From assembly GCA_020137815.1 (NCBI GenBank), contig CM035352.1:7608905-7672904 (forward strand): a stretch of 64,000 nt of DNA, written 5' to 3'. Both the position numbers and the translations under genes were made by a program. This document shows positions 39,531 to 51,800 of this stretch, piece after piece. Under the pieces are notes generated by a model that did no database searches, had not been told where the DNA came from, and was given only the letters and a program-made list of their open reading frames with translations. The stretch is from Hormiphora californensis. Taxonomy: Eukaryota; Ctenophora; Tentaculata; Cydippida; Pleurobrachiidae. How positions within the stretch are numbered: position 1 is the first letter of the stretch; each line of letters starts with the position of its first letter.

Positions 39531-40079
39531 GACAGAGAAGAGAGAAGTAGTGAGACGAAGACATTTCGACATAGAAACACAGACAGAAAAAGCGTGTCTA
39601 TTCTTGGTCATATCTTTGCATTGCACATTGTACGTACCATGTTCATCATGATTGCGGTAATTCTGCTAAAAATCTGCTAATTCAACTCTACCGTTCTTTA
39701 TCCAGGGGGGACTCGCACGCAGGGTTTGTAGCCAATAAAGTGTCCTCTAAATATTCAACTCAATTAGGTTCTAATGATATCTCTTTACGTAAATCGACAA
39801 CAATCTGCACACCTGCCACAGACGATAACTTTCTCTAATAGAGATTGATCAGATTCTATGACTATCTCTATCTCTCTGTCCTTCTATAACTATCTCAGAT
39901 CTCTATCTCTCTGTCCCTCTACTCTCTTCTCTGGTCCTCTCTATCCGCTAATAATGAGGCCCGAAATTTATCTCCTAGCTAGTACATAAAATGGTATTCT
40001 TTGCACCTTTGACCGCTCATCATCAGTCCAGCAGCTGGCGGAGATAATAGAGTCGCTCATGATTACCCACTTCTCTGGC

Positions 40080-40170
40080 CACTACAACTCTGGCTACTAC
40101 AACTCTGGCTATTACAACTCTGGCTAGTAGCCACAGTTGTATACAACTCTGGCTACTAGGGGTGCAACTC
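40080..40170. repeat. CTACAACTCTGGC short tandem repeat and its inverted partner at 41113-41210
   Basis: Copies of CTACAACTCTGGCTACTAC-like sequence lie here, and the reverse complement (GTAGTAGCCAGAGTTGTAG) lies about 1 kb downstream, flanking the broken retroelement frame between them. The pair may be the inverted termini of a larger decayed element. Confidence 0.7.
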
Positions 40171-40196
40171 TGGCTATTACAAAGTCCCGCTTATAG

Positions 40197-40842
40197 AAGA
40201 AATATAACGCCGTATTACACGTTATTATATCGTTGTCAGGGACGTATCCTTGGGAGAAGGTGTCGGACAGTGAGACGATAGGTGCTGTGATCGACAGAGT
40301 TCTTAAGAGGTTATACCAAGAGATGACTGCAGTAGAGACCATGCAATTAGACGTTCAGTCAGATGTGGTTGGCTTGGAGAGAGGATGTGGTCCCGATGGG
40401 ATTCATGTGTTCAGCTGGCTGTCAGAGTATTGGCTTGACCCATTTTCGTTTCTCGCATAAGAACTGTGGTCAAAGCATTGGCCTGACAGTCAGCTGGAGA
40501 AGCCTGTACGATATGGGGGAGAGAATGGTTGGCTTCATTCTATCCATGAGACCAAAGCAGGACTGATCTCATATTGAATTCTCGCGAGAGATAAAGACGG
40601 TGAACTGGTGGGATCAGCTTATTTGTCCTGCTAATGGTTGGAAGTGTTTCAACATGGCAATTGAGGTTGGGTCTCGGGGTCAGGTAGCGGACAGCCTGAC
40701 TAGATCAGCTTCCAGGCGAGGGTTCAGAGGTAGGGGACCGAGGAAACTGGTGAAGGATACGGGGAGAGATGCTGTTCGCTGTTCCATGTGGAACTACTTC
40801 CTGTCGGCGAAGAAGGAGTGGGAGTACAGGAAAGTGGAGTAG
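40197..40842 (+). pseudogene. Retroelement C-terminal fragment, broken by a nonsense codon and a 71-bp insertion
   Basis: One frame runs from about 40197 through SDSETIGAVIDRVLKRLYQE, is interrupted at 40419 by a 71-bp insertion plus 8-bp duplication (79 bp), resumes as WRSLYDMGERMVGF, has a TGA after RPKQD, and continues to the TAG at 40840. The last part (NGWKCFNMAIEVGSRG, then RRGFRGRGPRKLVKDTGRDA and WNYFLSAKKEW) has the pattern of the conserved C-terminus of some animal reverse-transcriptase polyproteins (GW...IEVG.RG, then SxWxW-like). The assignment rests on that pattern alone. Both lesions lie in one frame, so this is a decayed single gene rather than unrelated pieces. Confidence 0.5.
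40419..40489. mobile_element. 71-bp family-A element with exact 8-bp target duplication, inserted in a coding frame
   Basis: Left end CTGTCAGAGTATTGGCTTG and right end (complement) CTGTCAGGCCAATGCTTTG flank a 27-bp middle. TCAGCTGG occurs on both sides (40411-40418 and 40490-40497). Comparing the flanks, the open frame of the host pseudogene is continuous when one TCAGCTGG and the insert are ignored. This is independent evidence that it is a true insertion. It is the longest member of family A here and may show what the 23-bp forms were derived from. Confidence 0.75.
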
Positions 40843-41240
40843 TTGAATCAGTGGAGCCCAGTCCAAAATTCAATGTTAACCTCATTTATTCATGAACCAC
40901 AATTGCTGAGAAGCTAAATTTAGTACTGAATGATAGATCTAGTTACAAGATGAACTTAAAAGAAGTTTCAGACCTCTACGCCTAAAGGTTGGAAAATTAT
41001 CTGAGGTTAACTTGATCCCCGAAAACTATGTTTTTCTTGAATAGCTCGGGTGGAACGATGTCATGATTCGGTGTTCTGTTGCATACATAGGCGGGGTCGT
41101 TTGGTAGCCAGAGATGCACTCCTAGTAGCCAGAGTTGTGTACAACTGTGGCTACTAGCCAGAGTTGTAGTAGCCAGAGTTGTAGTAGCCAGAGTTGTAGT
41201 GGCCAGAGAAGTGGGTCACCGTCGCTCATAGCTTTTTTCC

Positions 41241-41241
<1 letters not shown>

Positions 41242-41326
<85 letters not shown>
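41242..41326. repeat. (GA)n microsatellite
   Basis: About 85 bp of pure GA. Confidence 0.95.
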
Positions 41327-41329
<3 letters not shown>

Positions 41330-44174
41330 CACATGCCTTACGTTACAGCAGTTACTTTTCTTTAATGTGTATAATTACAAAGTGGTAGAGCTTTTAATCT
41401 TAGGTCGCTCATTTACTAAAACTTTCCCTTTTTTCCCTTTTACATTTCCCCGCAGGCCGCAATCCTCCTTGCTTGTACTGTACTTTCGTGAAATTTTAGG
41501 CCTAATATTACATCTCTCTAACAATTAATGCACTTTATAACTGCACGGGCTTATTAAAACAAAACGCACCGTTTGTTTCCCTCCGTGTATCCATATCAAC
41601 TTTTTGTTATTTGACTTTATTATTCGATTGTAATGCCAGCTGCTGCAAGATCATATCTTGTTCACCAATCCTATCACTATATCTCTAATCAGACCTTCCG
41701 CTGAGGATTCCGGTCAATCGGTTTGAGTTTATACAGCCATGTTAAAACAGTTATGCTATTGCGTATCCACTATCCTGTTCTCTGCCCTGTTTCCTGATGT
41801 AAAATTGTTGGTGAGAAACAATTAGGATCACAATATTGTGACTATTTAGTCCAAGTTTCAAATATGTATCCTAGAATTCTTGCATACACGCCTGTAAAAC
41901 ATAGGCTATTAGGCTCCAGGAATTTAATTAACAAAAAGTTCTCAAGGACTCTCTCTTATGATTCTAAGATACCTGTTCTTAAACCGCACATTTGCATTAC
42001 TAGTAAGCCCGCTCGCCCTACGGGCGAATGTCGGGGATGGTCAATGGTCATACAGTAAACTAAGCAAATAGTGTAGTATCATTTGAAATGTTTAAAATCA
42101 GTAAATTTATCAGGTAAATTAACCACAGCGATTCTTTCGACAGAAAAACCACGGGTCCTCTTTTGCCAGGTCCTGAAGTATTTTATGAAGGAGCACATTT
42201 GCAAAATACTTTCACGTATTACTGCCATTTCTTATTAGTGCCATTGATACTTTGTTATTACGTGTGTTGACAACATTTTTTGAATAATAATCACCTCTTT
42301 TGTAGGATTCTATCACGTAGTCTATAGGCGTCAGCGCCAGTTTGGGACATATGGCTCCTCCAAACTCGCTGGCGATTGTGTTGAAGTTGAGTAGTCATGT
42401 TCACGAAACGGGGGTGAACAGATCAAATCGAGCAAACGATCAATCACACAACCGGCAGAGAGATGAATCAAGGATGCACGTGCAGTTTAAGGCTCAAGCT
42501 GGCAGGTTGCCAGGGTCCCTCTAGGGACAACACGTGCAAAAGGCCATTTCCAGGAATTTTGTGCCATATTTGGTAAAAAAACCATCACCCATCATTTCCC
42601 TATTTGCTTTAATAATAGTATGATTAGTAGACTATGTATAATGCATCATACGGTTATGGTGACTTTTCTGCAGTAATAGGGGGAAGTGAAAAGTGAACCT
42701 TAGTTTTCAGTCACAGCCGTTTGGATCACAGACCTCAGGTTCCATGGTCTCAGCTGTTAGGTGAATTGTGCACCATGCCTCAGGGTTAGCTAACTAACGA
42801 ATCCCGTAAATAAGACCAATTTCTTGACTTTAATTATATGCAGCGATCTCTCTATCCTATATTTTTATCCCTCTCTTTCTTTCAAGCATTATCTTTCACT
42901 CTCTTATCTTATTCTCTGAAACTTCCTCCATCTCTCATCCTTTCTCTTTTTTTTCGAAAAAAGAGGAGAGTTGAGTAATACAGAGTGCAAGATGTAATCG
43001 TCACATTATGATACAACTGTAGCATTTTGCTGGGCTACATTAATTGGCTAGTATATGCCAGCCAGGAGCGTAGATCTTGAACCCTCCTTTTATTTACAGA
43101 AAAATGATCTTTCAAGAGATTTGGTAGTCTCCATCGATGTCTTTGAGCTTCCAGATCTTCTGAACCCTCCTTTACAATATTTGAGAGAGAGTCGAGTAAG
43201 GAAGGTCTATATAACCGGTCTTTAGATATTTGATGGGACCATCGTATACTACCTCTAGCTAAAACTCCTGTACCCTCCATTTCTCCATACCGAATTTACT
43301 AGCACTGAATCCAGCTCTTAGTCTTATTATCCTGTTTTCTTGTTGTTCTCGAACGTATAATTGCAGCATCGAGCAGTAATCGATTCTTTTCCGGTGGAGT
43401 TAAAAGAGATACAAATAGGTGCAGCACTATAACAACCGCGCTGCTTTAATTGATCCCTAATTGATCCTACTACTACATGCTGCTGCTCTTCTTCCAGTTG
43501 CTGATTCTCCAATGGAGAATCTCCATGCTTTATATCCTTTGCGATGTATCTCAACTGAACTTCACATAGCTAACAGCGATACTTAATATATATTAGCTGC
43601 GTAGGGGAATCCTTCGACGAAGAATCTTCGTATAACGATTTAATTACTCGGTGGTCGTTTAAAACGAGAGGATAAATACTAAGAGGAAGCTAGAGGACTG
43701 CATCAGGCCAATGCTCTGACCGCGGTTCTTTCAAAGAGATGAGAATAGGGTCAGGCCAATGCTCTTTAGTCGTTTCCTAGTATTTTGTCTTTTCGTCCTC
43801 TCTCTCTCTAGAATCAGATTTATTTCGAGAGCCTTATAGCCGCAGTGAAGCGGCTAAATTTCATGAATATGTGTGATTCAATATATGCGGGTACCCGGCC
43901 CACACCTTCAATGTATATTGAGACGAGGGCCGAGCTGTAAGAATAGAAAACTGGAGAAATATTATCGACACTCCTTGCTCTTCCAGCAGGGCCTCTCTCT
44001 CTATATAATATTAAATGCCGGGCACGTGATTATTATATTCAGCACCATCCTGTATTGTACATTATATTCTCCCTACGATCTACATCCCTTCTCTCCCGTG
44101 TGTTCCTTGTTGAGTAATGTGTTCCTGTATCCATAAGTGTTCGGACCATGTATATCCATTCTCCAGCAATCTCT

Positions 44175-44321
44175 CTACCCTACTAAAATATAGTTCGACG
44201 CGACGCGACGCGCAATCGATGAACGATCGATAAACGATCGATAAACGATCGATATCGATTGTTTATCGATCGTTCATCGATCGCGCGTCGCGTCGCGTCG
44301 AACTATATTTTAGTAGGGTAG
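44175..44321. repeat. 147-bp palindrome with CGACG and ATCGAT sub-repeats
   Basis: Arms start CTACCCTACTAAAATATAG and include GACGCGACGCGACGCG and repeated AACGATCGAT, meeting near 44250. The right arm is the complement. It may be an extruded-hairpin element; no target duplication is clear (AGCAATCT left, TGGCGCTT right). Confidence 0.85.
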
Positions 44322-45185
44322 TGGCGCTTGTACCTTGGAGAAACGGCCTTTTTATAGCTTACACAATATTATAATTCGACTTTCACTGAACGAAGAACGT
44401 TCTTATTTTGTTAGTGCGGTTAAATCTGAACCGATCTGGGCGAACTGGCGCCGCCATACAGCCACTACAAAAAGCCTGCTATTTCCTGCCTCAAAATCGT
44501 GTCGGTGTTGTATAGAGCCCACAGTAATCCTACTTTTAGGAACGTCAGATGTCCTAACATAGGGCTGATCCAAGGTTCATTAGTTAGAGAGTGAGAAAAG
44601 AATGGAGGAAAGAAAGAAAGAGAGGGAGAGAGATGGAGGGAATACAATGGGACTAGGAAAAAATTAGAGTCAGGAGGGAAATTTTACACCTCACACGAAT
44701 ATAATATTCCTCCAGGTTACTTAAGATTTCATAAAGCGAAATATAATATTTCTGTATTGAGCCTCCTAATTTCCTAGTGAACACATCCCCCGCCCGCCCC
44801 CAGTTGTATGATCGGTATTACCACTGTTACAGGAGAGCTAATAGTATACAAATCCACGTACATGATGTGTAGTTGCCATGTGTGTTGTTCTAAACTTATT
44901 CAGAGTTTTCCTTGTCTTGTCTGTGCACCATTTAGGAACAATTCTGACACATTTTGCAGGCTCTCTTTTTCGTCAATATATGTTGTGCATTCTGTTGTTA
45001 TGTTCTTTAACCCTCGCACTGGAAGAGGGTCGAGCTAGGCAAGCATTCTGTCCACCTTGCTATTAAGTTACCAATATTATACTCTAGAATCAAGTTACCA
45101 ATTGAATACTCTACTAGGGTGTATGATGTTGTGGCGGTGATAATAGAGAGCCATGTTCTACAACTCCCTCTCCTCCTCAAAACAG

Positions 45186-48100
45186 GGTCCTGAGGATAAC
45201 AACCCTTTGGATCACCAAGAGTTTAGGATTATAATTCTTGTTTTCCTTGTCCTTGCTACCCCTCCCACCATTATCCTCAATGTTATAGTTCTTACTACTT
45301 GTAACAGGTACAGTTACTTTGTGTTATAGTGTAACACACCAAGGTTAGATCCTATACATTGGTGTGTTACACTATAACTAGTAGCTAGTGTACCCTTTGT
45401 AGGGTAGATCTATCCCATGGGCCCACTTTTTATTGGGTTGAACTATTTTGGGTGGGAGACATTTATAAATCAATTGCTTCAAATAAGTTACACTCACGCA
45501 CCCAGGGGACCCACACAGCATTAGGGCTGCAACTAAGGGTCCCTTACTAACAAAACTTGAACTCAACGAAAATGTAGTTTCGCCTTGACGCAAAATAAAA
45601 CCATTAGAGAAGGGTTTTCGTGCTGGTTGCTGCGGTATACCACGACCGCAAAACAGGGTCATGCGGCTTTACACTCGGAAGGAAGAAGATGAAGGAAGAG
45701 GAGAAAGAGAAGGGTGGGGGTGACTGAAAAACAAGTACAAGCAAGATCAGAGAATATCATCAGGGACAATTGTTCCTGAGATATGCTTCTTCACTAGCTT
45801 ATTAAAGAGGGGTAGTGAATTGCACTGCCTGATCGAAAAGGGTAACTTATTCCACAAACTGACTGTTCTATGGAAATAGCCAGCCCTGATCGCTCTGTGG
45901 GTAGCGGGCCCATTCCTAAGTTCAGGGATAATAGCTAGTGTGGTGATATCACGACCCTCACATGATATATCAACATTCTGACGCGTGGTTCTCAACGTGG
46001 TAGGATCGATGGGTTGAATGAAGTCAGGAATGGGGATATTAGTAATACCGAAAACCAGCTTGTAAAACAATCTGAGATCATAATACTGAAACAGATACTT
46101 GAAAGGTAACATATTAAGGGTCAGGAGATGTTCCACATATGTATCATTGGAATATGAAGCTAGTGGTTCATTCCTAATCCATTTAACAGCACGCTTTTGC
46201 AACTTCTCCAGATTTTTCAAACTACCAACATTAACATTAGACCAGATTTGGTTACAGTGCTCTATCAAAGATCTCACCATAGACAGATACAGGGTCTTCT
46301 TGTAGGAACTGCGCTTCAGAAAATAACAAGTACGACGTAGTAGGTTAAATTTGAAAACCATAGAGGAATGTAAGCTCTCAACATGTGTGTTAAACTCAAG
46401 ACTACCAGTGACAGTGATACCTAGATCTCGCTGGCTGTCAACATAATTTAAATAAGTACCACCCAAAGAGTAAAAGTATTTAAAGTAAGGTAAATTACTA
46501 AAGGGGTTCTGAATATAGGAAAGGTTACTAGATACAATCAAAACATGACACTTAGAAGGATGGAACTTCACCATGTTGCGTTCAGACCAGGCATATAAAG
46601 CGTCAATTGATTGTTGAAGTGATATATGGTCATTCATGCAATCAATACGACGCCATATTTTGGTATCGTCGGCATAGAGCATGATATTAGTACCCGAGGT
46701 AACCTCAGAGATGAGGTCGTTTATAAAGATCACAAAAAGAACAGGCCCCAGGATAGATCCCTGGGGGACACCAGAACTGACAGGCAGTATATCTGAGCTC
46801 TCACCGTCAACAACAACTTTCTGAAATCTCTGTCTCAGATAACTCTTCACAAAACTCAGGAGATTACCCTCAACTCCAAAAACATGCTTCAATTTGCTGA
46901 GTATTAGGTCGTGGTTACACGAATCAAAGGCACGTGAGAAATCGAAATACACCACATCTGCACGTGCCTTGTTGTCTAATACTTCAGCAAGATTGTGGGT
47001 GAAGGGTAACATCTAAGTAGTACAGGATCTACCTGCTAGAAACCCATGCTGGCGATCATCCAGGTTAGGATAACAAATCTCTAAAAGTCTCGGCTTAACA
47101 AGCTTCTCCATAGTCTTGGCAACAAGAGAGAGTAAGGATATCGGTCGGTAATTACTAACATCCTTTCTATCTCCTTTTTTATAAACTGGGACAATGGAGG
47201 CCAGTTTCCAGGGGGTGAAAAGGGGGTGAACCAGTTACTACGGGTTAGTAATAGTAACAACCAGTTACTACATTCTCTTTCTTTTCAAAGCTCAGGATGG
47301 CATTTTAAAAGAAAGCAGTTGCCTACAGCAATAATTACGTGTTGACAGTTGACAGTTTCTCAGAAGACGTAATCCCCCTCCCATCCCCCACCCATTATAG
47401 CATTCATCGTGACTTATTGTCTCTGATTATAATACCTCTAAACCGGTTCATTGCCAATCATTATCAAACTGACATTGACAAGACAGCTCTATATCTAAAA
47501 GTTCTAACACATTCGTGGGGGGTCAAACAAATCATAACGTAACTTCAGACTAAACAAATCATAATTTAATGCCCCCACTTCACCCCAGGTCAATCAAATC
47601 ATAACGTAATTCCCCTTTCTCAGGTTAAAAAGAGTTCAAGCGCACTACCTGGTGATCAACACAGCCATAGCAGATCTCCTAGTGGGACTTATCTCAAACC
47701 TGTCCCTCATTGCCGGTATTGCAACGTGTCTTCATATTAACAAATATCACACCCTAGTGGATATTTGGACTTTACCATGTCACGTGATCGGACCTCTCTC
47801 GACTCTATTTGTATACGCCTCCTACATGACTCTCTCCTGCATTGCACTAGACAGATGTTTAGTTGTGATATACGGTGCTCGATACAAGATAATTGTCACG
47901 CCACGTGTTATAAAAGCTTTAGTTACAATATCCTGGACGTTGTCCACACTCCTGGCCTTCCTTGGGCCACAAGTGTTTGGTTTGGATAATATCTACTCGT
48001 TCTACCCCCCTGAATCAATGTGTGTGGTGGTAGTGAAGGACAAGGTAGTGAATGATGTGGTACATGAACAACAAGGGGGAGAATCAGGGGATGCAGAGCA

Positions 48101-48605
48101 CCAGACACTCCGTGATGAACGGTTCTCTATAATGGAGAGTGTAATGAGCATGTACCTACCCTTCATTGTTCTTGTGACGTCATCGCTCATCCTAATCGTT
48201 AATCTCCACCTCCGGAAGATAGGACAGAGGAGCGATATTGTGAAGCGGAGTTGTCAGACGGTGTTGCTTGTAATGTTAGGATATGTGGTGTGTTCCACTC
48301 CCTACGCGGTCACAGCTCTCCTTCACACACAGATAACACCGGAAATGTACTTGTTATTTCGGTTTCTGCTCCAGGCACACTGTCTTTTTAATCCGATTAT
48401 ATACATTTTCAAGGATAGAAACTTCCGGAGGGCCATGTCTATGAAGAGAAAGAGAAGGAGTAGTTGGATGAGGAGGCAGGATAAACGGTTGCAGTTGCAC
48501 AATAAAGTGTCAAGCAACAGTCTTGATAGCACTGTGTTAAACACGGCGAGGAACACTACTGCCGTGAAACATTTACAGAGTGTTACTGAAAATGGACAAA
48601 TTTAA
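45186..48605 (+). CDS. Class A (rhodopsin-like) G-protein-coupled receptor, 5' end not found
   Basis: Two exons join in phase: 45186-45307 (acceptor-bounded, TM1) and 47624-48605 (TAA stop). TM1 has the family Asn in LNVIVL. TM2 reads NTAIADLLVGL with the conserved Asp. TM3 ends LDRCLVV (DRC in place of DRY). The second extracellular loop holds a Cys that could pair with the Cys before TM3. TM6 has CSTPYAV and TM7 NPIIYIF, followed by a basic helix 8 (FKDRNFRRAM) and a Ser/Thr tail. Ligand class cannot be told. The N-terminal exon upstream is unidentified. The intron contains a truncated LINE on the opposite strand. The 3' end faces the IP3-receptor-like gene 232 bp away. Confidence 0.9.
45326..45381. 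repeat. Hairpin with 20-bp arms in the GPCR intron
   Basis: TTATAGTGTAACACACCAA and its complement are separated by about 16 bp, with TA-rich flanks. It sits just after the TM1 exon donor. Confidence 0.8.
45747..47230 (-). pseudogene. 5'-truncated non-LTR retrotransposon (LINE) reverse transcriptase
   Basis: Reading leftward from about 47230, the frame starts inside the RT domain (WKLASIVPVYKKGDRKDVS, NYRPISLLS). It crosses one in-frame TAG at 47013-47015, then runs open for 421 codons to 45747. RT motifs follow in order: DFSRAFDSCNHD, GVPQGSILGPVLF, LYADDTKIW, and a WSNV/RAVKW thumb region. The 5' part, with any endonuclease domain, is missing, as expected of an aborted reverse-transcription event. 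A 3' tail down to about 45410 includes AATAAAAAGTGGG. Only one nonsense lesion suggests a fairly recent insertion. It lies antisense in the GPCR intron. Clade (CR1/L2/Jockey-like) is not settled. Confidence 0.9.
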
Positions 48606-48837
48606 AGAAGATATATATTTTGTTTTTTGTACATGTTAAAATCTAAAAATCTATTTACAAATCTTGGTATGAGAAATATATTGTCTGCGTGTTTCAGTTC
48701 ATATGTAACATGATAAAACTTGTCAAAGACAACACGCCAACTTCCAACTGTTCAAATCAGCTCCTCCTAGACTGATGGTTATATCATCATCTTCCTCTAA
48801 GACTGGTGTGGTGATCATCAGCTCCTAGTGGTGATCA

Positions 48838-51800
48838 TCAGAGAGTGTTTTCTAGGTCCAGCTTAGTGTCAATCGCAATACACCGTCCATTGGGAAGGAA
48901 GGAGGGATCGGCTTTGTTGAACTTTTGAAGCACCTAAAACATGGGGGATAAATTACTTATCGCTGCTTGCATATGCAGTTTACTAACAATTCAATGATTC
49001 CAACTATACTTTCCCAAGGCTGTCACATACTCTCAACTGCAACCTCAAAAACAAAACCAAGCGAAAACCTCATATAAACAAACCTCATTTTCGACGGCAC
49101 TAAATTTGCCGGTGTGTTCCTGTAGATAAAAGAAGAAGGTGATATAGCTCCACATGTTGTGATCTCTATCCACGTGACTAGCCCAGGATATCCCATTACT
49201 GGTTAGGTTGTCTTTGGAGAGCCCGCACACTGTACAGAGTGTTGTCATGTCCTTCAACGCCTTCTCTCGCTCCGCCTGGGTGGTATTACGGGGTTGGAGA
49301 CAACTTCAAAATATGTAGTGGGGGGATGTAGTGCTACCATATCGTCAGAACATATTGTTGGGTGTTCTAGAGTAGAGAAAGGGTGGGTAGCTCTCATATC
49401 TGCCTAACAAGCACTAGTATAGTATTAACAAGAAAACGATATAGTGGTATCAATACCTTTAGTTGTCTGAATCCATCGAGGATAAGAGAAGTAACGACAT
49501 TGAGACCGATGATAGTAAACAGAATCCAGAAACTGGCATCAATTAGCAACCTCATCCACAGGTCGTTAAAAGACGTCCTATTGGTCCAACTGGGGGAGAG
49601 GAAGGGGGAAGGTGTTAGATTCCAGATCAGATAAATGTTAAAATGTTAGCAGTTTGATTGTGGTTATCACTCTATACAACCACACTGCAAAACACACAAA
49701 GCGGGCCAGCAACACAAATGCTCATACTAAAAACACAAAGCTGCTATACAATCACACTGAACACATAAAGCTGCTACACAATCACTGCTCACACTGAAAA
49801 GTGAAAACACGTCTAGCTGCTAGCGCTCACACCTATAATTGTGGCCCCCGCTCGACGGGCGAAGGGAGTTCTTTAACACAGTAACAAGGCACTGTCCGAG
49901 CGTCTCACAATACTCCATCTTATTCTCGTTGAACATGTCCCGGAAGAAAGAGAAGTAGATGATAGCGTAGATATAAGTGATTATCACCGCGAATGGTACA
50001 CACACCTGAGGGAAGGAGGGAGGGTGTTGTTGTTGTAATCACCTGTAGTTGTGGCCGCCCCCAGTTTCCCGGAGAGATTTTAGAAGGACGGTCGAGAAGC
50101 ACTCCCCAAAACTACCGCAGTACTCCATAAGGGGATTGTAGAAGGAGTCACGGAGAAGCAAATCGTAGATAATGGCGTAGGCGAAGGTAATGAATAGGGC
50201 AAAGGGTATACAGAACTGAAACATGACCGTGGTGACCCGGGGAATAGGAGAGAGACATGCAGGGGACTGGGAGAGAGACATGCAGGGGAATAGGAGAGAG
50301 TAATGAATAGGGCAAAGGGTATACAAAACTGAAACACGCTCATGGTGACCCGGGGAATAGGAGAGAGACATGCAGGGGAATAGGATCAATCACTATTAGG
50401 CGGGGAATAGGAGAAAGACATGCAGAAATTGGGGATCAAAGCGGTGATGATTCGGACATGCGTCATGCAATGAGAGGTGGCTTAACCGAGGTATCTTAAA
50501 TTGCGAAGAAATGGATGCCATGCCAAAATGAATTAGGAAAGCGGCAGGTGAGTAGAACTTCGCTCCTAATAAAAGGCTGCAATAAAAGGCTGCAATAAAA
50601 GGCTGCAATAAAAGGCTGCAATAAAAGGCTGCAGAAAAAGGCTGCAATAAAAGGCTGCAAGGGATCACGTATCCAACCAGACTAAAGCGGGGGATAGACC
50701 GAATCGTCCTCCCCTAATAGTGTTTCGTATCACGTATCGGCTGTAGTGAGACCGAATCACCCTCCCCTAATTATAGTGATTCGTGTCACGTATCCAACTA
50801 GACCATAGGCAATAGAGAGAGACCGAGATAGAGAGCGAGTACGAGTGAGAACTGAGAGTGTGAAAAATCAGAATCACGGCATGGTATCACGTACCATGGT
50901 ATCCTCTAATGAAAAGCGGTTACCAATTGGCAATGAGACCTCATCGGTCCCGATACGTGATTCTCTACCGCTATGTATTCTCATAATCAGTAATCACGTA
51001 TTGGCACCGATTAGGTCAAATTATAGGTAACCGCCTTTCATTTAATTAATTAGAGGATATCATGAAACGTGATACAATACTTGATTAGTCGTCCATGATT
51101 CGGATCTCTCACTCTCACCTCTCTAACTCTCTATCTCCGTCTATCTACCGCCTATGGTTTAGTTTGATACCAGGCGATCAATGGCTACCAGGCGGGGACT
51201 GGGGAGACATGCAGTATCTGTGATCAATCGCTACCAGGCGGGGACTGGGGAGACATGCAGAAATTGGGGATCAAAGCATTGATGATTCGGACATGCGTCA
51301 TGCGAGGTATCTTCAATTGCGAAGAAATAGATGCCATGCCAAAAGGAATTTATAGGAAACCATGCAAATCTTGGCGAACAAAGCTGTTGTATTGACATTC
51401 CCGAAACTCCCCAAAACTTCCCAGTTCCCTCCCCTAGCCCCTCCCTAGTCCTTCCCCTCCCTAGTCCCTCCTTCCCCTCCCTAGTCCCTTCCTTACGATT
51501 AGTTGGTCAATGTGAATGGTAGCACCCTGGATAACTCTCCTCAGCAGGTCAAACAGTGTAGCAATATGGAACAGGTGAATACAGTACATCACACCATCAC
51601 TCCTGAAAGTTACAATCAGATCAGGAATGGAAATATTGGTAAATCGGGGCCCGGTAAATCGGGGTCCGAATGTACATATTATCTTCAATCGGAATATTTT
51701 GGGAAATATGGTTTATGATGTGGCGTTATTTGTAAACTGTAACCCCTCTTACCATATTCCTAGACCACTGCAGATCAGTAGAGCGAGCAGGTAGAAATGG

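Noticed and set aside
42300-42400. Short frame YRRQRQFGTYGSSKLAG as an extra P450-like first exon
   Set aside because: It resembles the hinge region of the P450 only weakly and has no membrane anchor or downstream P450 exons.
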